Shown: positions 36,352 to 47,249 of the stretch, piece by piece
Layout of the letters: every line of letters begins with the position of its first letter
Numbering within the stretch: position 1 is the first letter of the stretch
Assembly (NCBI GenBank): GCA_024509875.1
Contig: JAMPIV010005819.1
Location: 255,501 to 319,500, forward strand
Length of the DNA stretch: 64,000 bases
Reading direction: 5' to 3'
DNA from: Oreohelix idahoensis
Taxonomy: Eukaryota; Mollusca; Gastropoda; Stylommatophora; Oreohelicidae
Position numbers and translations under genes: made by a program
The notes under the pieces: generated by a model
Databases searched by the model: none
Told to the model about the DNA's origin: nothing
Seen by the model: only the letters and a program-made list of their open reading frames with translations

Positions 36352-39300
36352 ATGTCTACATTAGATTATTTCATTATACAAGGAAAATCTCTTGATAAGA
36401 CTGGAAAAGACTTAGAACAATGGGCTGTTGCTCAATATGACAAAGCATTAGCTGCAGAAGAGAAAAAAATTGCTGCTGCTGTTGAAGAAAGAAAAGCTGC
36501 TGCTGAGGGAAAAAAAAGCTGCGGCTGAGGAGAGAAAACTTCAAATAGAAGAAAAAAAAAAGCTGCTGCAGAAGAAAGGAAAGCCTTAGCTGAAGAAAAA
36601 AGATTAGAAAAAGAAGCTGATACTGCTGCTGAACTTAAGAAATTGCAGATGCAAGTGGAGGAAAGGAGATTTGAGGCAGAACAGAAGAAATTAGAAGCTG
36701 ATGCAGAGCAGAAAAAATTAGAAGTTGCTGCTGCTGCAGAGCAGAAAAAAATTAGAAGTTGCTGCAGAACAGAAAAAATTAGAAGCTGCTGCAGAACAGA
36801 AAAAACTAGAAGTTGCTGCTGCTGCAGAACAGAAAAAAACTAGAAGTTGCTGCTGCTGCAGAACAGAAAAAATTAGAAGCGGCTGCAGAACAGAAAAGAT
36901 TAGATAGAGAAGCTGAAGAGAGAAAAGCAATAAGAGAACATGAGTTTGAATTAGAGAAATTAAAATTGACATGTATGAGTAATGTTAATCAGGCATCTGG
37001 TGGTAATGGTAAACCCTTTGTGTACAAGGTCAAAGTACCAGCGTTTAACCCTACCAGTGATGACATAACATTTTGGCTTTCTAGATTTGAACGGGCTTGT
37101 CGATCTCATAATGTTGACAAATCACAGTATGTGAATCAGTTGTCTGAAAATCTAAAAGGGGAGTCTCTGAGTAAGTTATATTTCGTTGAAGAGGCCGACA
37201 AAGACAATTATGATGCTGTTAGGGCAGCTTTGATAAAGAGATATCAGCTGTCTGAGGAAGGTTACCGTCTTTTGTTTAAAACAATGAGACCTGAGGTAGG
37301 TGTAGAATTCTCAGATTTCATCTCAAAAGCACGAATTACACTTTCACGATGGATTGAATTATCCAAAACAGAGAAAACATTTGATGGTCTTACAGATTTA
37401 TTGCTAAGAGACAAGGTCATGTCTTCTGTAAATAAATCATTCCTAGAGTTCTTACATGAGCGTAAACCTAGTACAATAAAGCAAATGGAAGAATATTGTG
37501 ACCAGTATGCCACGGCACACCCTGACATGATTCTTAGTAACTCTAACATTAAAGAGAGTATGCCAGTTGCTTCGGCAACAGAATATAATCAGAATTACTC
37601 ACACAAATTCCAAGGAGCTAAAAATAAATTTGATAAAAAGGTTAATTGGGATAAGTATCAAAACCAAGATAACCGCTCAAATCAGAGTTCTTCTTCGAAG
37701 AACTGGAATCGGGCTGATAGTCCTCGACACGCGAGGGGTGCCCATAATGTTAGAAATTCTCGGAAAGGGAGTAGCTATAGGAACTACCCAAGTGCTTCAT
37801 GGAGACAAAAGAAACAATATTACAGGGATACTCAATATAATGAGCATGATGATTATGATCATGAATATTATGATTCAAACCCAAATAGGGGTTATAACAG
37901 AGGCAATAATAATTATAGAGACAATTATAACCGAGGTAGATCACAACACAAAAGACATGGTAAATCGTATTACCAGGCAAACTCTGCACAACAGGAGTTC
38001 CACGACACCGATAATCAGAATAATGATAAAAAAGACTCCAATAGTGTAGCGAATTCCGCTTTTGATTTTGCTAGAGCATCTGAGTGTTCGCAATGCAAAA
38101 CATTATTCGATCCAACCACAGTGTCTACTTTAAGCTGCGGTCACCCACTTCCCGCTCTCCATGCGTCAATCGCGCATAATGGAAGGGGTGCTCTTGTCTT
38201 TAATAGGGGCCTAATAGATGGTACTCCGGTATCAATTCTTTTCGACTCGGGGTGCACTACCATTGGAGTGAGGCAATCACTCGTAAATCCTTCTCGAGCT
38301 ACAGGCAATATAGTCAAATGTGTAACATTTGGTGGCACATTGGAGAAGTACTCCACTGCCATTATCAATATTGCTACGCCTTTCTTTACAAGAGAGGTGC
38401 AAGCATGTCTCTTGCCGAATCCGATCGCTGATCTTATCATCGGTCGCATTCATGGAGTGAAAGAATGCACTCCACAGCAAATTTCTAATTGGGAAAATGT
38501 TAATATGCAATCTGCTAATGCAGTAATCACTAGGGCTCAAGCTCTCAATATGCCACAATCTTCACATTCTGAAGATGATGATGCGCAGATCCAAGATGAT
38601 CCCTTGGAGATTTCCCACGATTCCTTTATCAAACAGCAGGAAGATGATCCTACTCTAAAGAAATTCTTTACTCTGGCAACAAAAGGTGATCCGAATAAGG
38701 ATACAAATCGTAAATCTTGGATTACGATGAAGAATGGCGTACTTGTACGTATGGTACAAGACTCCGCTAAGTCCATTCATTCTCAAATCCTTGTGCCTAA
38801 AAATATGAGAGTTAAAATCTTACAGCACGCTCATGATTCGCAGTGTGCTGGACATATGGGTTTTTCCCGTACTAAAGCTAGAGTTCTTCAATCTTTCTTT
38901 TGGCCTGCTGTGAATAAGGACATACGAATCTATTGTCGATCTTGTAAAGTATGTCAAGAGATTAAATCCAGAGGTCCACGCCATGATGCACCTATTCAGG
39001 CTGCAGACATTCCCATTCGGCCATTTCAAAAAATGGCGATAGACATCATTGGTCCATTTAAGATAAAGTCTGCTAGAGGACACCAATTTATTTTGACGTG
39101 TGTTGATATGTGCACACGTTGGCCGGAGGCTGTTCCTCTAAAGAGCATAACTACTGCTGATATCGCAGATGCTCTTTGGTTAATATTTTCTCGTCTGGGG
39201 TTTCCAGCAGAAATATTATCCGACCATGGTACCCAACTCATATCGGATACCATGTCTCAAGTAATGTCGACTCTGAAGATAGAGAGATCGCTGAGTAGTA

Positions 39301-40007
39301 TTTATCATCCTATGTCCAATGGGATGGTGGAACGTTTGAATAGAACTCTGAAAAACCTACTAGGTAAGATAACAGAAGATCATCCTCAGGATTGGGATAG
39401 GGTTTTACCCGCGGCTCTCTTTGCATATAGAGAGGTCGCCAACGAACATACAGGATTTTCTCCCTTTGAACTTGTCTTTGGCGCGAAACCGCGAGGTCCT
39501 ATGTCCTTACTTCATGATCTTATAACTGCTGATAATATTGTCGATGACACAAAATCCTCTTATGAATATGTCATCGCACTTAGACACAAGATTATTGAAG
39601 CATGCAAATTGGCAACTGCTTCTTCTGAATTTGCGAAACAGAAGGCAAGGGAATTTGCCAATAAAAAGAGATGTTTGCGTCAACTTTGTCCAGGTGACAA
39701 AGCATTTGTCTTGCTACCTTGTAGGGAAAATAGACTTCTCATTTCTTGGAAAGGTCCGTACGATATAATATCAAAGGTTTCCGATGTTGACTATATCGTC
39801 GATATTGACGGGAAGCGTAAAACCTTCCACATCAACATGCTCACGGAATTCCATGAACGTCCTGATTATTTACAACCTGTTTTCCAGGCAACGGACGATT
39901 TTCCAGTCCAACATGGACAGTACTCATCTCTGTCAGTAATACAGGATGAGGAAACGAGTTTCTCGGATGTAAATTTACCTTTTTCCAATGATTCCTCTTC
40001 ACTCTAA
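36352..40007 (+). CDS. gag-pro-int: Gypsy-B gag-protease-integrase polyprotein (start region frameshifted)
   Basis: The ATG at 36,352 (MSTLDYFIIQGKSLDKTGKD) opens an Ala/Glu/Lys coiled coil of EQKKLEAAA-type repeats. Frame changes occur near 36,508, 36,553, 36,747 and 36,834, all at G/A or poly(A) runs. From 36,813 a single frame of 1064 residues is open (numbers count from there). About 65-230: capsid-like. About 290-400: Arg/Asn/Tyr/Gly-rich, replacing a zinc knuckle. Near 425-445: CSQCKTLF...LSCGH, a half RING-like C-x2-C-x13-C-x-H. Protease is LFDSG with Asp478. Integrase: H2C2 (HAHDSQCAGH ... CKVC), then D744, D804, E840 (D,D35E), followed by a GPY/F module (SWKGPYDIISKV). It ends at a TAA overlapping the RT frame. 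Confidence 0.88.
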
Positions 40008-41424
40008 TGAATCATGGAAAGATGTTGCAATTTCTCCAGAATTATCTCCAGGAGAGCAGAAACAAGTTTCTACTATGTTAGAACAATTTCAGGATGTCCT
40101 TACTGACATTCCTGGTCAAACTGATGTCATTCAACATGACATTATTCTTACTGACCATAGTCCTATAAGAGTCAGACCGTATCCTATTCCGATACATTTT
40201 CAAGCACAGGTAGAGAAAGAGTTAGATGAGATGATAGAGTTAAAAATTATAGAACCATCCACATCAGCATATTCTTCGCCGATGGTTATAGTACGGAAAA
40301 AAGACAATAACATACGTCTTTGCGTGGATTATCGCAAATTGAATCAAGTGACTAAATTCGATGCTGAGCCTATGCCTTTACTAGAAGAGCTACTTACGAG
40401 ACTATCGAATTCTCACTTCTTTACTAAACTCGATTTGTCTAAGGGATATTGGCAAGTTCCACTATCCGAACACGCCAAACCGTTTACTGCTTTTTCGACG
40501 CCTAGGGGTCTATTCCAATGGAATTTCATGCCTTTCGGTCTTATGAACGCCCCTGCTACATTTGTACGCATGATGCGTCGAATCCTATCTCATCGCTCAG
40601 ATGTCATTGCGTATCTTGATGACATCTGTCTTTTCAGTGATACTTGGAACGATCACTATAATGGTATAAATGAACTATTGTCTATCTTACGCGAGCATAA
40701 CCTGACAGCGAAACCATCGAAAGCATGTATTGGTTTTAGCGAAATATCTTTCTTAGGACACCGTGTTGGTCATGGGTTCCTAAAAACAGAAGACCATAAT
40801 ACAAGTAAGATACTTAACATTTCTATTCCTAAGACTAAAAAGCAAGTACGAAGTCTCTTAGGTCTAATACAATTTTATGGACGATTCATCCCGAATCTGT
40901 CCTCCATTATGTCACCTCTTTCTTCCTTGCTAAAGAAAGGGTCTCCTAATGTAGTCCATTGGACTCAAGAATGTCAATCCTCTTTGGATAAGGTTAAAAC
41001 TATGTTTTCTACTTCACCTATCCTAGTATTGCCTTCTAAGGATAAGACATTTATTCTTCGTAGTGACGCTTCATCCACCGGGATTGGAGCTGCACTAATG
41101 CAAGAGTACTCTGGAACTCTGCATCCGGTGATGTATATTTCTCGGAAATTAAATGCCGCAGAGAAGAATTACTCGGTCCTAGACCGTGAATTATTGGCTA
41201 TGGTTTGGTCAATCCTTAAACTGCAAAGATTTCTTCTGGGCGCGCATTTCATTGTGGAAACTGACCAGAAGGCTCTTACGGCTATTCAGAGTAAAAATCT
41301 GAAGAGCGCGAGATCAACGCGATACGCGATTGCTCTACAGCCATTTCATTTTTCGGTGCGAGCTATCCGTGGGTCAGAAAATGTGATGGCAGATATTTTG
41401 TCTAGATGCCCACATGATTCATAA
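39988..41424 (+). CDS. Gypsy-B reverse transcriptase-RNase H on its own frame
   Basis: 478 residues from the ATG at 39,988, overlapping the previous frame by 20 nt in the +1 phase. Motifs in order: CVDYRKLNQVT, FTKLDLSKGYWQVPL, WNFMPFGLMNAPATF, AYLDDICLF with catalytic Asp211-Asp212, FLGHRVG, then the connection (LLGLIQFYGRFIPN). RNase H follows: LRSDASSTGIGAALMQ, YSVLDRELLAMVW, ETDQKAL and ENVMADILSRCP. All RT and RNase H acidic residues are present. Most Ty3/gypsy elements make RT before integrase from one pol frame. Here RT must be reached by +1 frameshifting, reinitiation, or a spliced RNA; the sequence does not say which. Confidence 0.9.
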   Translation: MIPLHSNESWKDVAISPELSPGEQKQVSTMLEQFQDVLTDIPGQTDVIQHDIILTDHSPIRVRPYPIPIHFQAQVEKELDEMIELKIIEPSTSAYSSPMVIVRKKDNNIRLCVDYRKLNQVTKFDAEPMPLLEELLTRLSNSHFFTKLDLSKGYWQVPLSEHAKPFTAFSTPRGLFQWNFMPFGLMNAPATFVRMMRRILSHRSDVIAYLDDICLFSDTWNDHYNGINELLSILREHNLTAKPSKACIGFSEISFLGHRVGHGFLKTEDHNTSKILNISIPKTKKQVRSLLGLIQFYGRFIPNLSSIMSPLSSLLKKGSPNVVHWTQECQSSLDKVKTMFSTSPILVLPSKDKTFILRSDASSTGIGAALMQEYSGTLHPVMYISRKLNAAEKNYSVLDRELLAMVWSILKLQRFLLGAHFIVETDQKALTAIQSKNLKSARSTRYAIALQPFHFSVRAIRGSENVMADILSRCPHDS

Positions 41425-41830
41425 CTGTTATACAACTTTGATACAGTTGTTTCTATGTTGAAATGTGTACACATATGTAATATATCATATATTGATTGTA
41501 ACACTACTTAGCGGTTCATTGATATGTATTCACCGCTGATTTTTCAATGGTTTTCGTCTTTGATGATCATGATGTTAAGATATCTTAGATGAAATTTACG
41601 TATAAACTAATGTGGAAATTGTGTCATTGCTAATATTGTAGTATGCGTTGGTGACACCTCTCTGGAAATATTTATACTTAGAGAAGTACTTTCTCTAAGG
41701 TCATAAAACTTATGCTTATCATCTGCGCATTGTTATTGGTGCGTTGTGAGCCTATTGTATGTTGCTCCTAGATGTATTTCAAAAAAAAAAAAAAAGTACC
41801 ATTTTTTTTTTCCCGAGGGGTGTGGTAATC
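41425..41830 (+). other. Gypsy-B 3' untranslated region
   Basis: No further open frame, so no env. A poly(A) run (41,780-41,794) and a poly(T) run lie near its end. The only purine-rich stretch (CGAGGGGTGTGG, 41,814-41,825) is separated from the LTR start by TAATC, an imperfect polypurine tract. Confidence 0.7.
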
Positions 41831-43350
41831 TGTTGCGTGCATATTTTGACGCACATTTTACAAAAATTGATATGGCTATTTGATATGGGAAAATATAGAC
41901 ATGCATTCATTTGTGTATGAAAATGCTGTTTATGGTAAAAGCGAGATAATCCATGTTTGATTCACACTTTTGATTATAGGAGTAATCGTTCTGGATATTG
42001 ATCCGGCGCAAGGATAGTGCGCTTGCGTTTGTACTTATTTTTTAGGGCCAGAAAATATATTAATTTGCTTATTGTGTTTATGGCCTGAATTCATATGTAT
42101 TACATATTATTAGTACAAGTAGAATCAGTCCTATATTGTATATTTTGGATGGGTAGGAGGGACTAGATTCTTGTATTCCGGTCTAGCGGAAGTATGAGTT
42201 GTCTTGACAAGTCGTGATGAGTTCCGATGTACTGCTTACAAATGGCGGGGTACGTTTTTTTCTAGAGCTGGTCCTTTCGTCAGGAAAAAATGTCTTACGA
42301 AGTGGTATTTCTTCTGAAGGAGATGGTGTCTCTACGATAGTTTGTGTTCGAGACTCTCCTTATGTCAGTATATAGATGATTCGGACTCCAGGTAAACCCA
42401 GCTCCTATTTTGATGATCTCTCGTCGGTTAGGCCTAGCTTGACTTTTGGTGCTTCGTTATGCTAGTGTCGTGTTTGGTATCGACGAAGATGACAGATTTT
42501 CCTGCAGCGGTTATGGCTACGTGAAATTAACCTGATCACCGTAGAGCTGTATGGAAACATTTATGAAATCCTTTATATACCCATTACAAATTAACTCTGG
42601 CTTATATTCTCCTCCCTATGCATGAGTGAACGACAACTCAGGGAGGTAGCCATGTTGGATTTCGGTCATCATATGTTTTGATCACTGCCAAGAGAACAGA
42701 TTATTTATCTTATTATCGGACAGTGACAGAGAGATCTCAATCCTGCTAGAAACCCCCCTTCGTGGTTTCATAATCTATACTACAAACTATGGACGTCAAG
42801 TAACTTTAGTTATTTATCGATTCCTTCACTGACGCGTTTAGTCAGATAGGGGAATGCGGCCATAATGTATCATGACATTGAACTTTGATGTACTGCCATT
42901 ATTTCTGAATGTGTCATGACTTCAGATCTGCTATGTATACCTACAAATTGATATGTCAACGAACCATGATGTACTCGTATGTCCCAGTGTGTACGTCTGA
43001 ATAAATTGAGTAAACTAAGATTCCAGCAGTCTGCATTGGTGCCTTGTAGACAAGTGTGAGTGGTTATATTGGTCAGCACACGAACAGCACACCATTCGCG
43101 GTAATCACACTCTACACTTCTACTTCATACATACACCATCCTGCGTCGGCTGAAGTGACCAAGTTCAGGGCCTGCTTTCCCCTGGAGCCTTTGCCTTCCC
43201 TAACTCAGGACTAGGGTGAGTTACCCATTTACAGCTGGGTAGACTGGAGCATGCCTGATCTCAACAACACACCACTCTTCCTTACAGAGCAGACAGACTG
43301 ATACTTTACAGTGGTGTACTACAGGTGTAGTAAGAAATAACGTCTTTACA
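41831..43350 (+). repeat. Gypsy-B 3' LTR (1520 bp)
   Basis: TGTTGCG...CGTCTTTACA, followed by the target duplicate CTCTC. Contains AATAAA at 43,000-43,005. It is essentially identical to the 5' LTR over the first 1480 bp, with only run-length differences seen (for example near 34,203 and in poly(T)/poly(A) runs). It extends 40 bp beyond it. Confidence 0.88.
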
Positions 43351-43520
43351 CTCTCCCTCCCATCTTTTGACATTTTAGAAAACCCCACGCTCCTCTTTTT
43401 GATACTTTAGAAAACCTCTCTCTCCCATCTTTTGACAGTTTGGAAAACTCCACGGGCCTGTTTCGACATGTTAGATAACTTTATGACCCTCTTTTGACAT
43501 TTTAGAAATCCTCTCTCCCA
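43351..43520. repeat. Minisatellite of ~36-bp units (right part)
   Basis: Continuation of the 33,180-33,464 array: TTTTGACATTTTAGAAAACC units with CTC-rich linkers. It is followed by a C-rich stretch and a poly(A) run (about 43,597-43,621). Confidence 0.75.
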
Positions 43521-43638
43521 GCCACCCTCCCCCCACCCCCAACCACCAGCTTTATTTAACCAAAAAGTCAACATTGAATTAAAAACACTCAGACAAAAAA
43601 AAAAAAAAAAAAAAAAAAAAAACACTTTAGTCTAAAAA

Positions 43639-43770
43639 GTTAATTGCAACCATGTATTTATTTTATTTACATTATAACATATAATTGCAACCATGTATTT
43701 ATTTTATTTACATTATAACATATAATTGCAACCATGTATTTATTTTATTTACATTATAACATATAATTGC
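43639..43770. repeat. 42-bp tandem repeat, three copies
   Basis: Three copies of a 42-bp unit (AATTGCAACCATGTATTTAT plus TTTATTTACATTATAACATAT), essentially identical, then a partial fourth. High identity implies recent amplification. Confidence 0.92.
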
Positions 43771-44280
43771 AACAGGTGAACAAAACAGGTAAATATTATA
43801 CTCATCGAATGAAAGGAGACACAAAACACTCTTGAGAATTCGAAGACAAATTTACACTCATGTCAATGCGAGCGATGATGTCAGTTTCACAACGATTTGA
43901 TCAATGCTAGAAGTGAAAGATGAAAACGGGCATCGCAGATACTTTGATATATAGTTCGTGTGTTTTTTTCCTTTTTTTTTAATTTCATTTGTTTTTCCTA
44001 GTAAAGTTCAGAAATGTATATCAATCAGACAAATGCAAAGAAACGGATGTGTTATAGCTAACTGTGGTTTAGCGCAGGTATGCCACGGGTGTTGTGCCTG
44101 GTGTGTCGTGACACCAGGCAGAATAAACCTTATAATGGGATATAAAAGTATATGTTATTGTAATATATTCCGAAGGAATCGCATACGGACACGTTTACAA
44201 ATAATAAGTTGAGTTATCATCAACCATCAATCCGTGAAAAAAAATAAAAAATAAAAAATTAGGGAGCGTGGTCTTGTGAT
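43771..44280. other. No gene recognised
   Basis: The open frame at 43,958-44,212 has no known motif; there is a possible dispersed repeat near 44,080-44,130 (an inverted CACCAGGC/GCCTGGTGT pair), with no further evidence. Confidence 0.35.
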
Positions 44281-44590
44281 TGCATCATCATCATCATCAG
44301 CTGCCATTTCCGCAACGAAGGTCGACTGCAATGGATTCCCAAGGTTGTCCGTCTCTTATCCTGGCGGCGTACTGTGATAGACTCTTTCCTGCCCATCTCT
44401 TGATGTTTTCTTCCCAATTATATCGCTGTCTTCCCCTTGCACGTTTGCCTTCAACTCTTCATTCTATTACGGTCTTCTGCAAGATATTATGTCTTTTTAA
44501 ATAGCCAAAATATTTAGCTGCCTAATTTTGATGTCCTTCATTAATTCTCTTTTCATTCCTAGGTTGTCTATGACTTCTTTACTCTTATGA
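44281..44590 (-). mobile_element. LINE 3' fragment, another lineage
   Basis: On the minus strand the text reads FGYLKRHNIL, EGKRARGRQRYNWEENIKRW and a final R-x-NLGNPLQ-type tail (44,504-44,300). This is the C-terminus of a common RT-bearing LINE group: GKRxRGRQR, a W-x-x-NI-x-x-W segment, then a short tail. One stop interrupts it. An (ATC)n lies at its 3' end (44,285-44,299). Confidence 0.65.
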
Positions 44591-44635
44591 TTTTAAAATA
44601 TTGACTATACCTACCTGCTCAGTTATTATAGTTTG

Positions 44636-44999
44636 CGGGGGCCGCGCTAGCGTAGTGGTTACAACACCGCTCTGGTGACCGGGTGATACAGGATCAAACC
44701 CGGGCGACGGCATTTGAGGATTTTTCGTTGACCGGGATTTGGACTGGATTAACTCGAGACCTGGCGAGCACATTTGAAGAAGTGTCGTCGACCAGGGACT
44801 GGCGGCTCCTGAGCCGACCCAGCTCTAATGGGTACCTCCGAAATCGGAGAGTATTTGCCTGAATGGCGAGGGACACCTGTCTATGTACAAGAAACAAAGG
44901 GATACTCACGTAAAATCAATGTCAGGTTAAAATATTAATAATAACCTGAGATTTCGCCTAGAGTATTAGCGGGCGTACGAAAAAAAAAAAAAAAAAAAA
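44636..44999 (+). mobile_element. tRNA-derived SINE with poly(A) tail
   Basis: Box A TAGCGTAGTGG (44,648-44,658) and box B GGATCAAACCC (44,691-44,701) sit in a tRNA-like head. The body contains two related segments (GTTGACCGGGATTTGGACTG and GTCGACCAGGGACTGGCG). It ends in a ~19-base poly(A) at 44,980-44,998. Confidence 0.75.
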
Positions 45000-45042
45000 T
45001 TATAGTTTGCCAAGATATTTTGAAGTGCACTTAATGATAATG

Positions 45043-45340
45043 TTAATCTGAATCGACGTCATTGCACCCCGGGCAAACCCATAGGTGCTGAGTCTCCCTC
45101 AGCAAAAGTTGAAAGGTATGAATGCTAATTGCTCCTGATGCGCACTGGTTGTATACACGCCGGATGCGTCCTCTCATACGTCCGTCCCTGCTGGTTTTAC
45201 TTTTGATACCAAATTCCAGCAGTCTTAGCCATGATGATTCATCGATTGTACTGTCATTCTCTAATAGGCGAACATGAATTGCCCTCAGTATTTCTCTCTT
45301 ATCCGTGTCCAACGCACCTTCTATGGGTGCTCTTGAAGCT
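45043..45340 (-). other. Unrecognised open frame, possible LINE C-terminal fragment
   Basis: An 89-residue minus-strand frame (45,312-45,043), preceded in frame by text like RVASRAPIEGALDTDKREIL. It ends with an arginine-rich segment and CPGCNDVD. A C-terminal CxxC and an upstream RVAS-like segment are reminiscent of RNase H/zinc-finger ends of LINEs, but I cannot confirm it. A SINE lies immediately upstream. Confidence 0.3.
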
Positions 45341-45402
45341 ACTCTGTCTGCTCTTTCATGTCATTGCCGCGTACCCCTGCACTTAAGTGCGTCGTGAAGT
45401 AA

Positions 45403-45681
45403 AAAAAGGTTACGCGGCGCTATTTCACTCGAGCTTTTCAGCCCTCTTGGCCCAATGACACGTCATTGCGAGGCTGGGGAGACAGTAGACTCTCCTTCCA
45501 ACCCGGTCAGGAGCTTCGCTCCTTCCCATCCACATGGGGTTTATCTGCAGGAGTCGTTCAGGTTATTCAGTCAAAATCCCGGTCGATGACACTTCTACGA
45601 ATGCCCGCGCCCGGGCTTGAACCTTGAAAACCTGGTCGCCAGCGCAACGTCTTAACCATTACACCAGAGCGGCTCCCTCTG
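45403..45681 (-). mobile_element. tRNA-derived SINE (minus strand)
   Basis: Minus-strand box A TGGTGTAATGG (45,656-45,666) and box B GGTTCAAGCCC (45,613-45,623). The body starts GTAGAAGTGTCATCGACCGGG, sharing the GAAGTGTCxTCGACC word with the SINE at 44,636. The two are therefore related families in opposite orientation. Confidence 0.7.
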
Positions 45682-45719
45682 CTTACTCTTACAAATTACA
45701 ATAAACGTAAAGGTAAAGA

Positions 45720-45978
45720 CAGTCCCACAGACCCCCTATTATAATGCCGTTGGGGAGAGAAGCGTTTGAGACTTCATCTATACTAGGTCAGCTTTATAAA
45801 GTGGAGGTGACGGGTTCCTTTCCTCGCTGCCCTTGCCTTCCTTAACTCAAAAGCGAAGTCAGGTACTCATTTGCAGCTGAGTAGACTGCAACATTACGCT
45901 ACAAAGTTTCGAACCCAGTAATTTGGATAGGAGAAGCAAGAGCCCTAACCATTCTGTCAGTCAACGCTCACCAATCAC
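45720..45978 (-). mobile_element. tRNA-derived SINE, family S1 (minus strand)
   Basis: Minus-strand box A-like TGACAGAATGG (45,949-45,959) and box B GGTTCGAAACT (45,905-45,915). The body contains CAGTCTACTCAGCTGCAAAT and GAGTTAAGGAAGGCAAGG, matching the SINE at 32,111-32,345 and the segment embedded in the Gypsy-B LTRs. Confidence 0.7.
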
Positions 45979-46765
45979 AATGTAGACTGCAATTATCAAT
46001 GCCTATATCACTAAGCGCTGAATTTATTTTAACAATGGAATATATATCTTTTTAAAAAGCATCACGGAATAATGACGTGTAATTTTAAACATTGTTTTAA
46101 TTGATAATTTTTTTTTCTGCTGACCTCACAAACATTGCTGAAATTCCTTCAAGCCCCTGCCCTCTCCCAGTTTGGGAACCACTTTGGCAAATAATTACAT
46201 GTCAACATTAGTGACATAATTTCTCTTTCAACTTAACACATCCGGTGGTACAATGTTTGCTCTCGTTATTTCTTAGAATATGAAAAGGAAGTCAAAGAAA
46301 CAGAGTGGGATATACAAAAAAAAAATTAATACTTGTAGAAAATGAGGAAGAAAAAGAACCGGATATCGGCGAGGGAGTTTTGCATAAATATGTATACATG
46401 TATTCTAAATTAATAGAAGATTCATATTTTTGTTTAAGATTTTTTAAAATTTATTATGGGAATCTTCAACTCAAGTATCAAATCAGTACTGTACAGAGGC
46501 GGCTTTAGGGCAGGGCGACCTTGGGCACTAAGGCATGGTGGCGTCGGAGCGGTGGAGGAAAAAAAGGGAAGTATTTTTTATTTTGTCATGAAACTAAACT
46601 TTTCTTCGGCTGTGATATAATCTGCTCAGGCCAAAGCACACAATATAGATTGAAAAAAATACGTAATCACTAAAAGCAATTTGTGACGTATTTTTAATTC
46701 TAATTTATTTTTCTTCTGTTAGAAATAACTACCAAAAACAGATCTGCAATTTTAATCACGGGTAT
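45979..46765. other. No gene recognised
   Basis: AT-rich spacer. Near 46,168 the words AGTTTGGGAACCACT resemble a hAT right terminus, but no partner with a matching target duplication was found. Open frame 46,305-46,508 has no motif. Confidence 0.35.
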
Positions 46766-46890
46766 TCCGTTACACGCCCCTTGAAGTAAATTGGGAATAT
46801 GGTATTAGGCCCATATTTTCTTGACCAACGGCACACTAGGGGTAATGGGATCAGCATCACGCCGGCCGCCTTAACCTTCCCAGAGTTGCT
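46766..46890. repeat. Dispersed repeat family, copy 2
   Basis: Second copy of the repeat at 12,613-12,755; see the shared words listed there. Confidence 0.6.
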
Positions 46891-47249
46891 CTTAATCAAG
46901 GATCTGACGTAATTTTCTAATAAATTTTAATTTTCGCTGCTGGAAGTGTTGAGAAGTAACGCATTGCAAACTAGTCTTCTCCGGGTACCGATTGCTCAAA
47001 GACGGGCTGTGGCTGCGGGGAATTGAGAATAATAGAAAGCAACAATCTGAAGGGTACGCATTTCACTGATGGGTGGTTGGGTGGAGCGGAAGATTTGAGG
47101 TGGTGTGACGGGGTTGGTGTGTGGATTGATGATAGGGGCCAGATGGGTACCGATGGAGCAGTAAGGGAGAAGAACGTGCTGGCGTTGGTTGGGAAGGACA
47201 CGGAATAAGCCAGTTGATGACACTGGAAGGCAGACCCTGCTTACACTTT
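46891..47249. other. No gene recognised
   Basis: Overlapping short open frames on both strands (46,971-47,223) are GC-richer than the surroundings but contain no domain I can name. Confidence 0.3.

Larger units (their letters stand above)
33465..43350 (+). mobile_element. Gypsy-B: complete Gmr1-like Ty3/gypsy LTR retrotransposon
   Basis: 9.9 kb flanked by the 5-bp duplication CTCTC (33,460-33,464 and 43,351-43,355) inside a minisatellite. Order: LTR, primer site, 1.4-kb leader with tandem hairpin repeats, gag-protease-integrase in one frame, then RT-RNase H in a second overlapping frame, LTR. As in Gypsy-A, integrase precedes RT. Apart from a 40-bp deletion at the 5' LTR's end, the LTRs show only small length differences, so the insertion is very young. 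From 36,813 on, both frames are fully open; only the repetitive start of gag has indels. No env frame follows RNase H. Confidence 0.92.

Noticed and set aside
36500..36840. Programmed frameshifts at A runs in Gypsy-B gag
   Set aside because: Four frame changes in a row inside a low-complexity coiled coil are better explained by homopolymer indels or sequencing error.
37567..38049. 160-residue isoleucine-rich open frame
   Set aside because: A shadow of the Gypsy-B Gag Arg/Asn/Tyr-rich region in another frame.
41425..41830. An env gene downstream of RNase H in Gypsy-B
   Set aside because: Only about 400 bp of frame-poor sequence lies between the RNase H stop and the LTR.
44648..44701. A genuine tRNA gene
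   Set aside because: Box A and box B are present, but the cloverleaf stems do not close and a SINE body with poly(A) follows.
32849..46183. A single hAT element with ends near 32,849 and 46,183
   Set aside because: Both points look like hAT termini, but the flanking 8-mers do not match and the interval is full of unrelated insertions.
46494..46530. Possible DNA-transposon end (CAGAGGCGGCTTTAGGGC)
   Set aside because: No inverted partner end was found in the neighbourhood.
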